A stretch of 64,000 bases of DNA from Flammeovirga kamogawensis (GTDB lineage Bacteria > Bacteroidota > Bacteroidia > Cytophagales > Flammeovirgaceae). The notes under the pieces were generated by a model that worked only from the letters and a program-made list of their open reading frames with translations, ran no database searches and had not been told where the DNA came from. The position numbers were made by a program, and so were the translations under genes. This document shows, piece after piece, positions 28,809 through 37,637 of the stretch. Positions within the stretch are counted from its first letter, which is position 1; each line of letters starts with the position of its first letter. Where the stretch lies: positions 4,031,001 to 4,095,000 of the forward strand of contig NZ_CP076128.1 in assembly GCF_018736065.1 (NCBI RefSeq), given 5' to 3'.

Positions 28809-29061
28809 ATATATGCCTTTAACGTTTAGGCTAAAAAATGTGATGTTTTATTACAATTTGAAATATAAGCAAAAATAGAAGATTCTATTTACTAACCTTC
28901 TTTTTTAAAGAATAAATACATGAGTAGTAGTAATAAGTAAGGAGTGAATTGTTATTCAATATAAATAGTAATACCTTTAAAAAACTATCGTGACGGTGTA
29001 TTATTATTATCAACAAACAAATTAAAACAAACAATTATTACTCTTTTTAATTTACTGGTTT

Positions 29062-29685
29062 ATGAAAATTACTAAACTCTTTTCTTTATTTATTCTATTA
29101 GGATTATTTTCAAGTTGTGCTGGCTCATACCATAAAATATATCCGACTGCTCAAAATTTTAATTCAAGTTCAAATGTAGGAAATGTTAAACTTGAATATA
29201 AATATAAAGTGCTTACTAGTAAAAAGTACAAAAAGAAAGAAGATAAATTTAACACACAATTAGTGGCTGTTAAAATCACAAATAATTCTAACCATGATGT
29301 AATTCTTGGAGATAATTATTTATTGACCTATCAAAGTGGAACAAAAGTATTGATAAACTCAAAAGAAGTAACCTTCAAATCACTTAGACAGACTGTTCCA
29401 ACATATTTATTATATTTATTATTGGCGCCTCTTCAACTTAATACAACTAGTTCAACTGGACAAACAAGTTCATTTCCAATTGGTTTAATAATAGGGCCTG
29501 GTATTGCAGCAGGAAATATGATTGGTGCAGGGAGTGCGAATCAGAATTTTAAAACGGAATTAGATCAATATGATATTCTGAATAAGCCGATTCATCCAGG
29601 TGAATCTAAAGTTGGTTTAATAAGTATTCAATCATCTTCAACTGATGCATTACTTTTAAGACATTTAGAACCACTGGCACAGTAG
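29062..29685 (+). CDS. Lipoprotein of unknown function
   Basis: 207 aa. Lipobox FSSC (about Cys19). The region about 40-110 (KITNNSNHDVILGDNYLLTYQSG) looks like an immunoglobulin-like beta domain with a middle hydrophobic patch (TYLLYLLLAPLQL) and a glycine-rich GLIIGPGIAAGNMIGAG that could insert in a membrane. No family recognised. Confidence 0.6.
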   Translation: MKITKLFSLFILLGLFSSCAGSYHKIYPTAQNFNSSSNVGNVKLEYKYKVLTSKKYKKKEDKFNTQLVAVKITNNSNHDVILGDNYLLTYQSGTKVLINSKEVTFKSLRQTVPTYLLYLLLAPLQLNTTSSTGQTSSFPIGLIIGPGIAAGNMIGAGSANQNFKTELDQYDILNKPIHPGESKVGLISIQSSSTDALLLRHLEPLAQ

Positions 29686-29706
29686 AAAATTATAATAATA
29701 ATACAT

Positions 29707-29745
29707 TAAAATGCCACACTTTTGAATAAGTGTGGCATTTTGCAT
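29707..29745. terminator. Bidirectional terminator
   Basis: AAATGCCACACT (29709-29720) / AGTGTGGCATTT (29729-29740) between convergent lipoprotein genes. Confidence 0.85.
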
Positions 29746-29751
29746 TATAGC

Positions 29752-30207
29752 CTATTTTAGAACAGAAAAATGACTGCGATTTTTATGATCTTTAGATTTA
29801 TCAATTAAGACAGAATTATATAAAATAGCTCCTACATGAAGTAATTCTTTATCATCTTCTTGAAGAGTTACTTTTACGGTATCTATATCCTGATTAAACT
29901 GAATATAATAAGTCTGGTTTGTATTTTTTAAAGCATTTGTAACTAAAACAGAAGTAATAATGTCATTCTCTTCTAAATCAACTATTTGATGCGAGAGAAT
30001 TATTTTTTTCTCAGATTGATAATAAAATACATCAATAGGGTAGATGTCTGGTGTAGAACTTTGATCTTCCAATAAATTATTACCAAATTTATCATTAAAC
30101 TCAAGCAAAATGTGATAATCTTCGTTTCTGCCTACTTCTTTGGGGATAATTTCGCAAGAGAAAATAATTAGTGTGAATAAAAAGATAGTAATCGCTAAAT
30201 GTCTCAT
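29752..30207 (-). CDS. Small lipoprotein of unknown function
   Basis: 151 aa. Signal MRHLAITIFLFTLIIFSC with lipobox IIFSC. The mature part is beta-strand-rich. No motif recognised. It is divergent from the WD40-caspase gene, with only 58 bases between the starts, so the two promoters overlap or are back to back. Confidence 0.55.
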   Translation of the reverse strand: MRHLAITIFLFTLIIFSCEIIPKEVGRNEDYHILLEFNDKFGNNLLEDQSSTPDIYPIDVFYYQSEKKIILSHQIVDLEENDIITSVLVTNALKNTNQTYYIQFNQDIDTVKVTLQEDDKELLHVGAILYNSVLIDKSKDHKNRSHFSVLK

Positions 30208-30265
30208 TTTTTATAAAAATAGGAAAGAGTGGGTATGATAATGAAAATACTAAAATAACTTCATC

Positions 30266-33200
30266 TTGAAAATAGCATTTCACAAAATATACATTGGATT
30301 TATAGTTTTTCTGCTTTATGTACAACCTACTTCTGCACAGCAACTACAATTAACACTTTCTACAGGTCATTTGGGGAAAGTAGAAAAGATGAGCATTTCT
30401 AATGATGCATCGTTGTTAGCTACTGCAGGAGAAGATGGAGCCGTGAAATTATGGAATATTAATGATAAAAGACTACTCAAAACATTTTACCCTCATAAAA
30501 ATGGTGTAGAACAACTCTGTTTTTCAGAAGAACACCAATTTTTAGCTACTGCTGGAAGAGATAACTCTGTTATAATCTGGAACATTCAGACGGGTGAAGT
30601 TGAAGATAAAATGACTCATTTGAATGATGCCGTCTTTCAGATGAAGTTTATAGATAATATGCTGCTTTTTATTACAAAAGGAGGAGAGACCTATAGATGG
30701 GATTGGCAACATAAAGGAAATACTCCAGATGGTAAAGAAATTAAAACCAATCTAGGCAACTACTCAGCACTTAATTATTCTTTTAAAATGAATTGGTTAA
30801 GTGTTGGATTAATGAATGGAGAATTGCTACTTTGGAGAGGGTATGATCGACCTATAGTAGAAAAAAAATTACACAACGATTGGATCTCATCTATAGATTT
30901 TATTCCAAAAGATTCTTTGATAGTTACAGCATCATGGGATAAAAAAATTAAAATATGGGATGCCAATGCAGATCAGCTTATTGATGAAATGGACTCTCCT
31001 GATGATACTCCAATTATTCAAATTAAGTACTCTTCGTTCTTTAATTTTTTGATTGTAAAAACGCAATTAGAAGATATTTATTTCTTTAGAGTAGAGAACA
31101 ATAAAATTAATAGAACACCTGCCGTTGTACGTGATGATTTTGAAGAAATGGTATTTACAGAGGATACCAAACATGCTGCTTTTACAAAAAAAGATGGTGC
31201 TATTACAGTGTGGACTTTAGCTGATGGCAATTCTAGAACAGATACAGAATGGAAGCCTGTAAATGGACATTTAGTAGAAGGAGAACTCAATACAACTACA
31301 GGAGCATTGGCATTTGTAACCACAAATGGTAATTTTTATTCTTGGGAACCTAAAGAGAATATTGTATCAAAAACGTGGAAAGTCCATAAAGGAAAAGCAG
31401 AAGCATTAGAATATATCCGAAATGGCAATAGATGGATTACAACGGGAACAGATAGCCTAGTTAAAATCTGGAATGATAATGGGAAATTATTAGATACACT
31501 ACAGCTTTTACACGAAGGAAAAACATTAGAAAATTTTGATCTAATTCAAGCTGCTTTAATTGGTACAAACGGTGGCGATGTAATTTATTGGGATTATGAA
31601 GATCAAACGTATAAAAACTTATACCAACATAATGGAGCAGTTTCGCATGTTGTAGTTTCTAAGAGAGAAGATTTAGTGGTTTCTGTAGGTAGAGATCGTA
31701 AATTAAAGGTTTATGATATCACAAACCAAAAAATAATTTATGACGAGTTAGTACCTGATATATGGTTAAATGATGTGCGTTTTTCTGAAGATGATAGTCA
31801 ATTAGTTGTTGCAGGGAAGACAGGAGTTTTTGTTTGGAATACAGCTTCTTGGACACGTAGAAAATTAAAAGGAATTACTACCGATTATTTAAAAATCGAC
31901 TTTATAGATAAGACGGACGAATGGGTATTTGGTGATCGCTACGGAAATATCACTTTATGGAATGAGGAACTCACCGAAGTAGTAAAAGAATTTCATGATT
32001 CATCTATGCCGTTAGTAGATATAATCTCTTATAAAGACCAAGATTTTTTCTTTGCTGTACGAACCAACATGATCTTTGAAGTGTGGAACATTAATAAAGA
32101 AAAGAAAGTTGGTAAAATTGTAATTACAGAAGATGGTGGTTGGGTTATAGAACATGAATCTGGCTTGTTTGATGTTGGGGCTTTAAATATGAATAACCTC
32201 TATTATACTTACGGAACGGAAACAATAAATTTTGAACAATTAAGAGAAATGTATTGGGAACCCGGATTAGCCTACGAGTTATTATCAAGAAAAAAATTAA
32301 GGAAAGTACCGCCTTTAGATCAGTTAAAACTATTTCCTCAAACCAATTCATTTTTAGAAAATGATACTTTATTTATTGAAGTGGTTGATAGAGGTGGTGG
32401 AGTTGGAAAAGTAAGCTTATATATCAACAATAAAGAAGTTATTAGTGATCTACAAGCAGAAGCTACTCAGGTAAATAAAGAAGGAAAAGACTATTATAAA
32501 GTAGGGTTGGGTGATTTAAAAGGAGTATTTATTCCAAATAATGAGAACGAGATATCTATTTTAACTTCTAACCAAGCAGGTACTTTAAATGGTAGAGGAC
32601 TTAAAATGACATATAATTATATTGATAAAGATAAAAGCGAACCAACAACATTGTACGGTGTAGTAGTAGGTGTATCTGATTATAGAGGTAGACTGATGGA
32701 TTTAAAATACGCTGCAGAAGATGCTAAAGCAATGGCAGAGTCGTTAGATTTAGCAAGTGATAAGCTTTTTGGAACAGATAATACAGCAATTCAACTTATT
32801 ACAACAGATAGTGAAGCAGATTCTTTACAGCCGACAAAAGAAAATATTCAGAAGGCTTTCCAAAGAATAGCAAAAGAGGCGAACGCATCAGATATTTTGT
32901 TTGTATTCTTAGCAGGACATGGTACGGTGGCTCAAAATAATAAAGGAGTAGACGATTTCCATTTCCTAACAAAAGACATGAGTAATAGTGATGTTGATGA
33001 TATCAATATTAAAAATAATTACACGGTAAACGGAACAGAATTATTAGATTGGATTAAAGAAATTCCAATTTCTAAACAAGTTTTTATTGTAGATGCTTGC
33101 CATGCAGGTTCATTTTCTACAGAATTAATTACTGCTAGAGATTATAACGAAGAGGGGATGAAAAAAAGAGCCTTAGAACGTGTAAGGTCTAGGACAGGAA

Positions 33201-33808
33201 TGTTTATGTTATCTGGAGCTTCTTCGGATAAAGTAAGTTATGAATCTACCTTCTTAGAGCACGGTTTATTAACATACTCTTTACTGGATTATCTAAAAAG
33301 AGGAGAGTTAGACCAAGGTAAATTTGTGGATGTGCAAGACCTTTTTGCTCATGCTGTAGAAACTGTTCCAGAATTAGCCAATTCTATGCATGGAGAACAA
33401 CAACCAGAATATAGAATGCCATTAGGCGCAGGTAGTTTTTATATTGGTTCTTTATCACAAGACGATAGGGCAACCATAGAATTATCTGTTCAGAAAAACC
33501 TTATCAGTAATATTTATCTCGAAGACCAAAAATCTTGGGCAGATCATTTAAAGATTAGCCAAAAGGTGCGTAATAAGATTGTATTAGACGGTAATGAACT
33601 AGACTTACCCTTTAAATATAGAAAGGGCGCAGAAGGGTTTAATACTTTTATATTAAGAGGGAAATATCAGTTACACAAATCATCTATTGTTTTAAAACTT
33701 CATTTAATTTCTAATAATCAAGTTGTAGGCAAATGGACTGTTAAAGGAAAAGATGTAGAAGAGTGTGTTGATAAATCGATAGAATTGATGGTGAATCACT
33801 TTAATTAA
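30266..33808 (+). CDS. Exported WD40-repeat caspase-family (C14) protease
   Basis: 1180 aa starting at TTG 30266, chosen because it gives a signal peptide (FIVFLLYVQPTSA, cleavage before QQ). Residues about 30-640 hold at least eight WD40-like blades (VKLWNI, VIIWNI, IKIWDA, ITVWTL, VKIWND, LKVYDI, FVWNTA, ITLWNE). A caspase-fold domain (about 790-1070) follows with the dyad His885 (FLAGHGTV) and Cys945 (IVDACHAGSF). A C-terminal region of about 110 residues is unassigned. Family members are arginine- or lysine-specific (orthocaspases). The propeller probably binds targets or holds the protease inactive. Confidence 0.88.
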   Translation: MKIAFHKIYIGFIVFLLYVQPTSAQQLQLTLSTGHLGKVEKMSISNDASLLATAGEDGAVKLWNINDKRLLKTFYPHKNGVEQLCFSEEHQFLATAGRDNSVIIWNIQTGEVEDKMTHLNDAVFQMKFIDNMLLFITKGGETYRWDWQHKGNTPDGKEIKTNLGNYSALNYSFKMNWLSVGLMNGELLLWRGYDRPIVEKKLHNDWISSIDFIPKDSLIVTASWDKKIKIWDANADQLIDEMDSPDDTPIIQIKYSSFFNFLIVKTQLEDIYFFRVENNKINRTPAVVRDDFEEMVFTEDTKHAAFTKKDGAITVWTLADGNSRTDTEWKPVNGHLVEGELNTTTGALAFVTTNGNFYSWEPKENIVSKTWKVHKGKAEALEYIRNGNRWITTGTDSLVKIWNDNGKLLDTLQLLHEGKTLENFDLIQAALIGTNGGDVIYWDYEDQTYKNLYQHNGAVSHVVVSKREDLVVSVGRDRKLKVYDITNQKIIYDELVPDIWLNDVRFSEDDSQLVVAGKTGVFVWNTASWTRRKLKGITTDYLKIDFIDKTDEWVFGDRYGNITLWNEELTEVVKEFHDSSMPLVDIISYKDQDFFFAVRTNMIFEVWNINKEKKVGKIVITEDGGWVIEHESGLFDVGALNMNNLYYTYGTETINFEQLREMYWEPGLAYELLSRKKLRKVPPLDQLKLFPQTNSFLENDTLFIEVVDRGGGVGKVSLYINNKEVISDLQAEATQVNKEGKDYYKVGLGDLKGVFIPNNENEISILTSNQAGTLNGRGLKMTYNYIDKDKSEPTTLYGVVVGVSDYRGRLMDLKYAAEDAKAMAESLDLASDKLFGTDNTAIQLITTDSEADSLQPTKENIQKAFQRIAKEANASDILFVFLAGHGTVAQNNKGVDDFHFLTKDMSNSDVDDINIKNNYTVNGTELLDWIKEIPISKQVFIVDACHAGSFSTELITARDYNEEGMKKRALERVRSRTGMFMLSGASSDKVSYESTFLEHGLLTYSLLDYLKRGELDQGKFVDVQDLFAHAVETVPELANSMHGEQQPEYRMPLGAGSFYIGSLSQDDRATIELSVQKNLISNIYLEDQKSWADHLKISQKVRNKIVLDGNELDLPFKYRKGAEGFNTFILRGKYQLHKSSIVLKLHLISNNQVVGKWTVKGKDVEECVDKSIELMVNHFN

Positions 33809-33902
33809 ATAGAGGTTTAAGTGTAAATAGTCCTTTTGTTTTTATGTTTAGAAAAAGATAATTTGAGATATATTCTTTGATAATCACCAACAATACAACA
33901 CT

Positions 33903-35870
33903 ATGACGCAAACTAACATCTTGAAATCATTGCCATTTGCAGACCGGTTATCGGCAGTGCAGTTAAAAGAATTATCTGATTTAGCAGAGATACAAACATT
34001 TGAAGATGGAGAAACAATAACACTTCAATTTGCTTCTGCAGAAAATTATTATGTATTATATGCAGGTGCTGTAGCTTACCATTTAAATGTGGGAGATCAG
34101 CGTGGTGCATTATTAGTAGGTAAAAGCGATGAACAATGGACGCCTATAGGTTGGTCTGGATTTAGAGAACCTTACCGTTTTGCTACTACAGCAAAAGCTC
34201 TTGGTAAAACAAAAGTAATTAAGTGGGATAATCAGAAAATTAGAGTTTTATTTGATGAACAGCCAACATTAGGAATGCACTTGCTGTCCAGCTCATTATT
34301 ATATAGTACACACCTTTTAAAAGAGGCTAGAGCATCTTGGATTCAAGGATCTGTAGCTCTTTCATCAACAGATTTTCAGCAAACAAATTCGTATACTTCT
34401 TTTCAGGATAAAGGACCACAAGAAACAACTTTAGAGTTTTTTAGGCAAAGTGCTTTTTTTAATCCATTTGCAGATTGGCATTTGGCAAAACTCGCAAAAA
34501 TCAGTCGCTCAAAATTTTATAAACCAGGAGAGAAATTACTTACAAAAGGACAAGTAAGTGATAAATTTATGGTACTTAAAACCGGTAAAGTTGCTTTAAA
34601 TTACCTTACCGAAAGTAACGAAATATATACTTCTGATGTATTAGAAGAAAGAGGACAGGTGATATTGTGGAGTGCAGCAAGTTATGATGCTATTCCAAAT
34701 AACATGGAGTTAGTAACTATAGAACCAATAGAAGTTTTAGAAATTAATAGATTAGATTTATTGGTGCTTTATGGTGAATTTCCTAACCTAGGAATGGTTT
34801 TTATGTACCGTTTATTATGGTTGCTAGGCAGTGCTTTAAAAGCTATAAGAGCACAAGTTATTACCCAAACGTTTGATAGGGAATTACTCACAATCCAAAC
34901 AATGATTGAACAGGCTGGGGCACAATTAAGTGTTTGCTCAGAAATGTTTAAAGTTCCTGTTCTACTAGAAGAAAAATTAACGCAAGGAGATGCTTTTGAT
35001 TTAATGGATAAGTTGGCAAATGAAGGGGTTGGACAAGAGAAAATTTTAGCGAACCTTTTTATAAAAATGACGCATCCGTTAAGAAAGGAATATTTATTTT
35101 TTGAAGGGTTAAAACGCATGACAGACCATGTGATTAGAGCACCCAAATCTGTACCTGCTTTCGAATTAAGAAATGAATGTTCTGAGTTTTTTGAAAGAGC
35201 AACGGCTTATGTTGATATTAAAATTGATGGGTTAGAAAACTTACCCAAAAAGGCTGGAAATATTTTTATTTATAATCACTTATTAAACCATCCGTATTAT
35301 ACATTGCCTAATAACTTTCAGATTACTTTAGATTCTCATTTTATCTCTATGCTACTGTACAAGTTTTATAAAGATTCTGGGTTAAGAGTAGTAAGAATTG
35401 GTAAAGGTCCAGAATACGGGCACCAAGATTATTATAATAAATTAGGGCATTTAGGGGTAAGAACTGCAGATTCTGATCCGTCTGTACAATCTGTAGAAGA
35501 AAAAAGAAAGATTAGAAATCAGTTTTTTAATGAGGCAGGGAATAAATTAAAATCTGGAACAAACTTAATTTTAAGTCCTGAAGGCACAAGTAGAGAAACG
35601 CATCAATCTCCTGTAGCATTTAAACCTGGAGCATTTATGATTGCAAATGCATCTGGAATAGATCCGTTAATTGTTCCAATTGCTTTGGCATTCTTTGATA
35701 AACGTTTAAGTAAAACTAAACTTGGCGTTGTAATCAAGAAGCCTTTTAGGTTATCAGAAGTAATTGATAAGAAAAAACCATTTAAGGAGGAACTAAGAAC
35801 ATTTTTAGAAAGTTATTCAAAACAATACCGTTCTTATGTAGAAGAGGCTATTGTATTGGCAGAAAAATAA
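33903..35870 (+). CDS. Double cyclic-nucleotide-binding and acyltransferase (PlsC-like) fusion
   Basis: 655 aa. Two cNMP-binding-like beta-roll domains (about 1-140 and 175-310, second with KPGEKLLTKGQVSDKFMVLKTGKVAL) precede a linker and a PlsC-like domain (about 435-640). The acyltransferase motif I reads NHLLNHP: His459 is present but the Asp of HX4D is Pro. Motif III is PEGTSR at 559-564. It starts 94 bases after the caspase gene and stops five bases before the SGNH gene. It may be a regulated lipid acyltransferase, or a lipid-binding sensor if inactive. Confidence 0.8.
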   Translation: MTQTNILKSLPFADRLSAVQLKELSDLAEIQTFEDGETITLQFASAENYYVLYAGAVAYHLNVGDQRGALLVGKSDEQWTPIGWSGFREPYRFATTAKALGKTKVIKWDNQKIRVLFDEQPTLGMHLLSSSLLYSTHLLKEARASWIQGSVALSSTDFQQTNSYTSFQDKGPQETTLEFFRQSAFFNPFADWHLAKLAKISRSKFYKPGEKLLTKGQVSDKFMVLKTGKVALNYLTESNEIYTSDVLEERGQVILWSAASYDAIPNNMELVTIEPIEVLEINRLDLLVLYGEFPNLGMVFMYRLLWLLGSALKAIRAQVITQTFDRELLTIQTMIEQAGAQLSVCSEMFKVPVLLEEKLTQGDAFDLMDKLANEGVGQEKILANLFIKMTHPLRKEYLFFEGLKRMTDHVIRAPKSVPAFELRNECSEFFERATAYVDIKIDGLENLPKKAGNIFIYNHLLNHPYYTLPNNFQITLDSHFISMLLYKFYKDSGLRVVRIGKGPEYGHQDYYNKLGHLGVRTADSDPSVQSVEEKRKIRNQFFNEAGNKLKSGTNLILSPEGTSRETHQSPVAFKPGAFMIANASGIDPLIVPIALAFFDKRLSKTKLGVVIKKPFRLSEVIDKKKPFKEELRTFLESYSKQYRSYVEEAIVLAEK

Positions 35871-35875
35871 ATGAA

Positions 35876-36484
35876 ATGACATCAGAAGAAATTCAATTTT
35901 ATAAAGAAGAGGGCTTACCAGAGCTACTTGAAAATATCAGAAAACAGCCGACTATAGAACATCCTATTATTTTTTATGGGAGCTCATCTTTTAGGTTATG
36001 GACAACTGTTAGAGAAGATGTAGGCAATAATACAATTCTAAATATGGGTTTTGGAGGCTCTACTTTAGAAGCATGTGCTTTGTATTTTCATGTGTTATTT
36101 GAAGAAATAACAGCCCCTACGCAAATAGTAATTTATGCAGGTGATAATGATTTAGGCGGAGGACAAAAAGCAGAAGATATTCTTTTCTATTTTGAAAGCT
36201 TATATCGTCAAATTAGGTATAAATATGGGGAGGATCTTCCTATAAGCTATATGTCTATAAAGCCTAGTCCTAGTAAAGATGACATTCAAGCAGAAATAGA
36301 AAAATCGAATACGTTGGTAGAAAAGGCTATCCAAAACCTTACGAATATAAGTTATATTGATATTTACACACCAATGTTAAATAGTAAAGGCAAAAGTCGT
36401 CCAGATTTATTTGAAGAAGATATGTTACATATGCTTCCTGAAGGATATAAGATTTGGAAAGAGGTGCTCAAAGATAAAATTTAG
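35876..36484 (+). CDS. SGNH/GDSL-like hydrolase
   Basis: 202 aa, no signal peptide. The four SGNH blocks are present: Ser in YGSSSFRLW, Gly in GFGGS, Asn in YAGDNDLGG and Asp-His in EEDMLHMLPEGY. Such enzymes are esterases, lipases or acyl-removing enzymes. The gene starts five bases after the CNB-acyltransferase stop, so the two are one operon and may add and remove the same acyl group. That pairing is inference. Confidence 0.83.
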   Translation: MTSEEIQFYKEEGLPELLENIRKQPTIEHPIIFYGSSSFRLWTTVREDVGNNTILNMGFGGSTLEACALYFHVLFEEITAPTQIVIYAGDNDLGGGQKAEDILFYFESLYRQIRYKYGEDLPISYMSIKPSPSKDDIQAEIEKSNTLVEKAIQNLTNISYIDIYTPMLNSKGKSRPDLFEEDMLHMLPEGYKIWKEVLKDKI

Positions 36485-36510
36485 CTTTCTCGTATCATTG
36501 TAGTAGAAGG

Positions 36511-36552
36511 AGAACTTTTGAAAGTTTGGTTAATCTTTCAAAGGTTCTTTTT
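36511..36552 (+). terminator. Terminator after the SGNH gene
   Basis: GAACTTTTGAAAG (36512-36524) / CTTTCAAAGGTTC (36535-36547) then T5. It overlaps the 3' end of the convergent methyltransferase gene. Confidence 0.75.
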
Positions 36553-37486
36553 CACAAACCCATATATTTCTAATAAATTTTACTTTCCCGATTTTATCAA
36601 TGGTACAAAAATCGGTAATAGTGAAACCTGCATTTTTTATAAAATCCTCGATGTCTGAAATAGAAACAACCACAATACGATTGGTAATTTGAGCAGCAGA
36701 TTTTATAATATTAGAAGCAATATCTTCTGTAGAATAAGAATAGAGGTTATACGGTAAATCTATGATTGCGGCATCGTACTGTTTTGTAATATCTTTTATA
36801 TCAGAATTAAAAACATTGGCCGTATAGTTATAATGTGCGAGGTTCTTTTTAGCATTATTACAAGCCTTGTGGTTAATGTCGCAACCATCCATTGAGTAAC
36901 CAGCAAAACAAGCCTCTAAAAGTACAGTTCCAACGCCACAACAAGCATCAATTAAGGTGCTGTTTTTATTTCCTTTAGCTGCTATATTTACTAAAGATTT
37001 AGCGGTATTTATACTCAAAGAATTACTAAAAGAACAAGGTTTTTTATTGTGATTTTGCCACTCTGGATTATTTTTAATCAAAGGACCGAAATACCAAGTT
37101 TCTTCAAAAAAGCACAAGCCATAAGTAATTGTAGGATGATAATAGTCTGGTTCTCCTTCAATACGGTACCCAATATCTCTTAACTGCCCTAATCTTTCAG
37201 GGTATCCAATAGTATCACCTTCTAACATTAGATACTCTACCTTAAAACCCTCAGCTTTTATTTTTTTAGCTTCAATTTGGTCCATCAGAACTTTATAGTC
37301 TTTTGATGCTAATTGAATGTCTAATCTTTTTTTGATAAAAGGACTACAAGATGGTTCAATTTTAATATCCGAAAAAAGAAGCTTTCCTTTTACCTCTTCA
37401 TTAAAAAGATACTTAGACTCTAATTTACTAAGTTGGCTTTCGTTAAAATTGAAATTTAAAGAATATATATGGCTTTGCTGCTGCAT
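36530..37486 (-). CDS. TRM11/UPF0020-like RNA methyltransferase
   Basis: 318 aa. An N-terminal part of about 130 residues (THUMP-like in position) is followed by a Rossmann methyltransferase. The SAM motif is DACCGVGTVLLEA, then the acidic CDIN, then the catalytic DLPYN (N/D-PPY-like). This arrangement resembles Trm11/Trm14 tRNA guanosine N2-methyltransferases. It has no operon partner. Target RNA unknown. Confidence 0.78.
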   Translation of the reverse strand: MQQQSHIYSLNFNFNESQLSKLESKYLFNEEVKGKLLFSDIKIEPSCSPFIKKRLDIQLASKDYKVLMDQIEAKKIKAEGFKVEYLMLEGDTIGYPERLGQLRDIGYRIEGEPDYYHPTITYGLCFFEETWYFGPLIKNNPEWQNHNKKPCSFSNSLSINTAKSLVNIAAKGNKNSTLIDACCGVGTVLLEACFAGYSMDGCDINHKACNNAKKNLAHYNYTANVFNSDIKDITKQYDAAIIDLPYNLYSYSTEDIASNIIKSAAQITNRIVVVSISDIEDFIKNAGFTITDFCTIDKIGKVKFIRNIWVCEKEPLKD

Positions 37487-37503
37487 CTGTTTTCGAAATT
37501 AAA

Positions 37504-37540
37504 AAGGACCTCATTACAATATTTGATGTAATGAGGTCCC
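37504..37540 (-). terminator. Terminator of the alkylsulfatase gene
   Basis: GGACCTCATTAC / GTAATGAGGTCC with a T tail on the minus strand, about 100 bases past the stop at 37638. Confidence 0.8.
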
Positions 37541-37637
37541 AATTTACTACTAAGGAATCAATAAATAACAACCCTATTTACTGTTAGTAATTATTTGATC
37601 TACTTATTGATAAATAATCACCTTGTACGTTTAAAAG

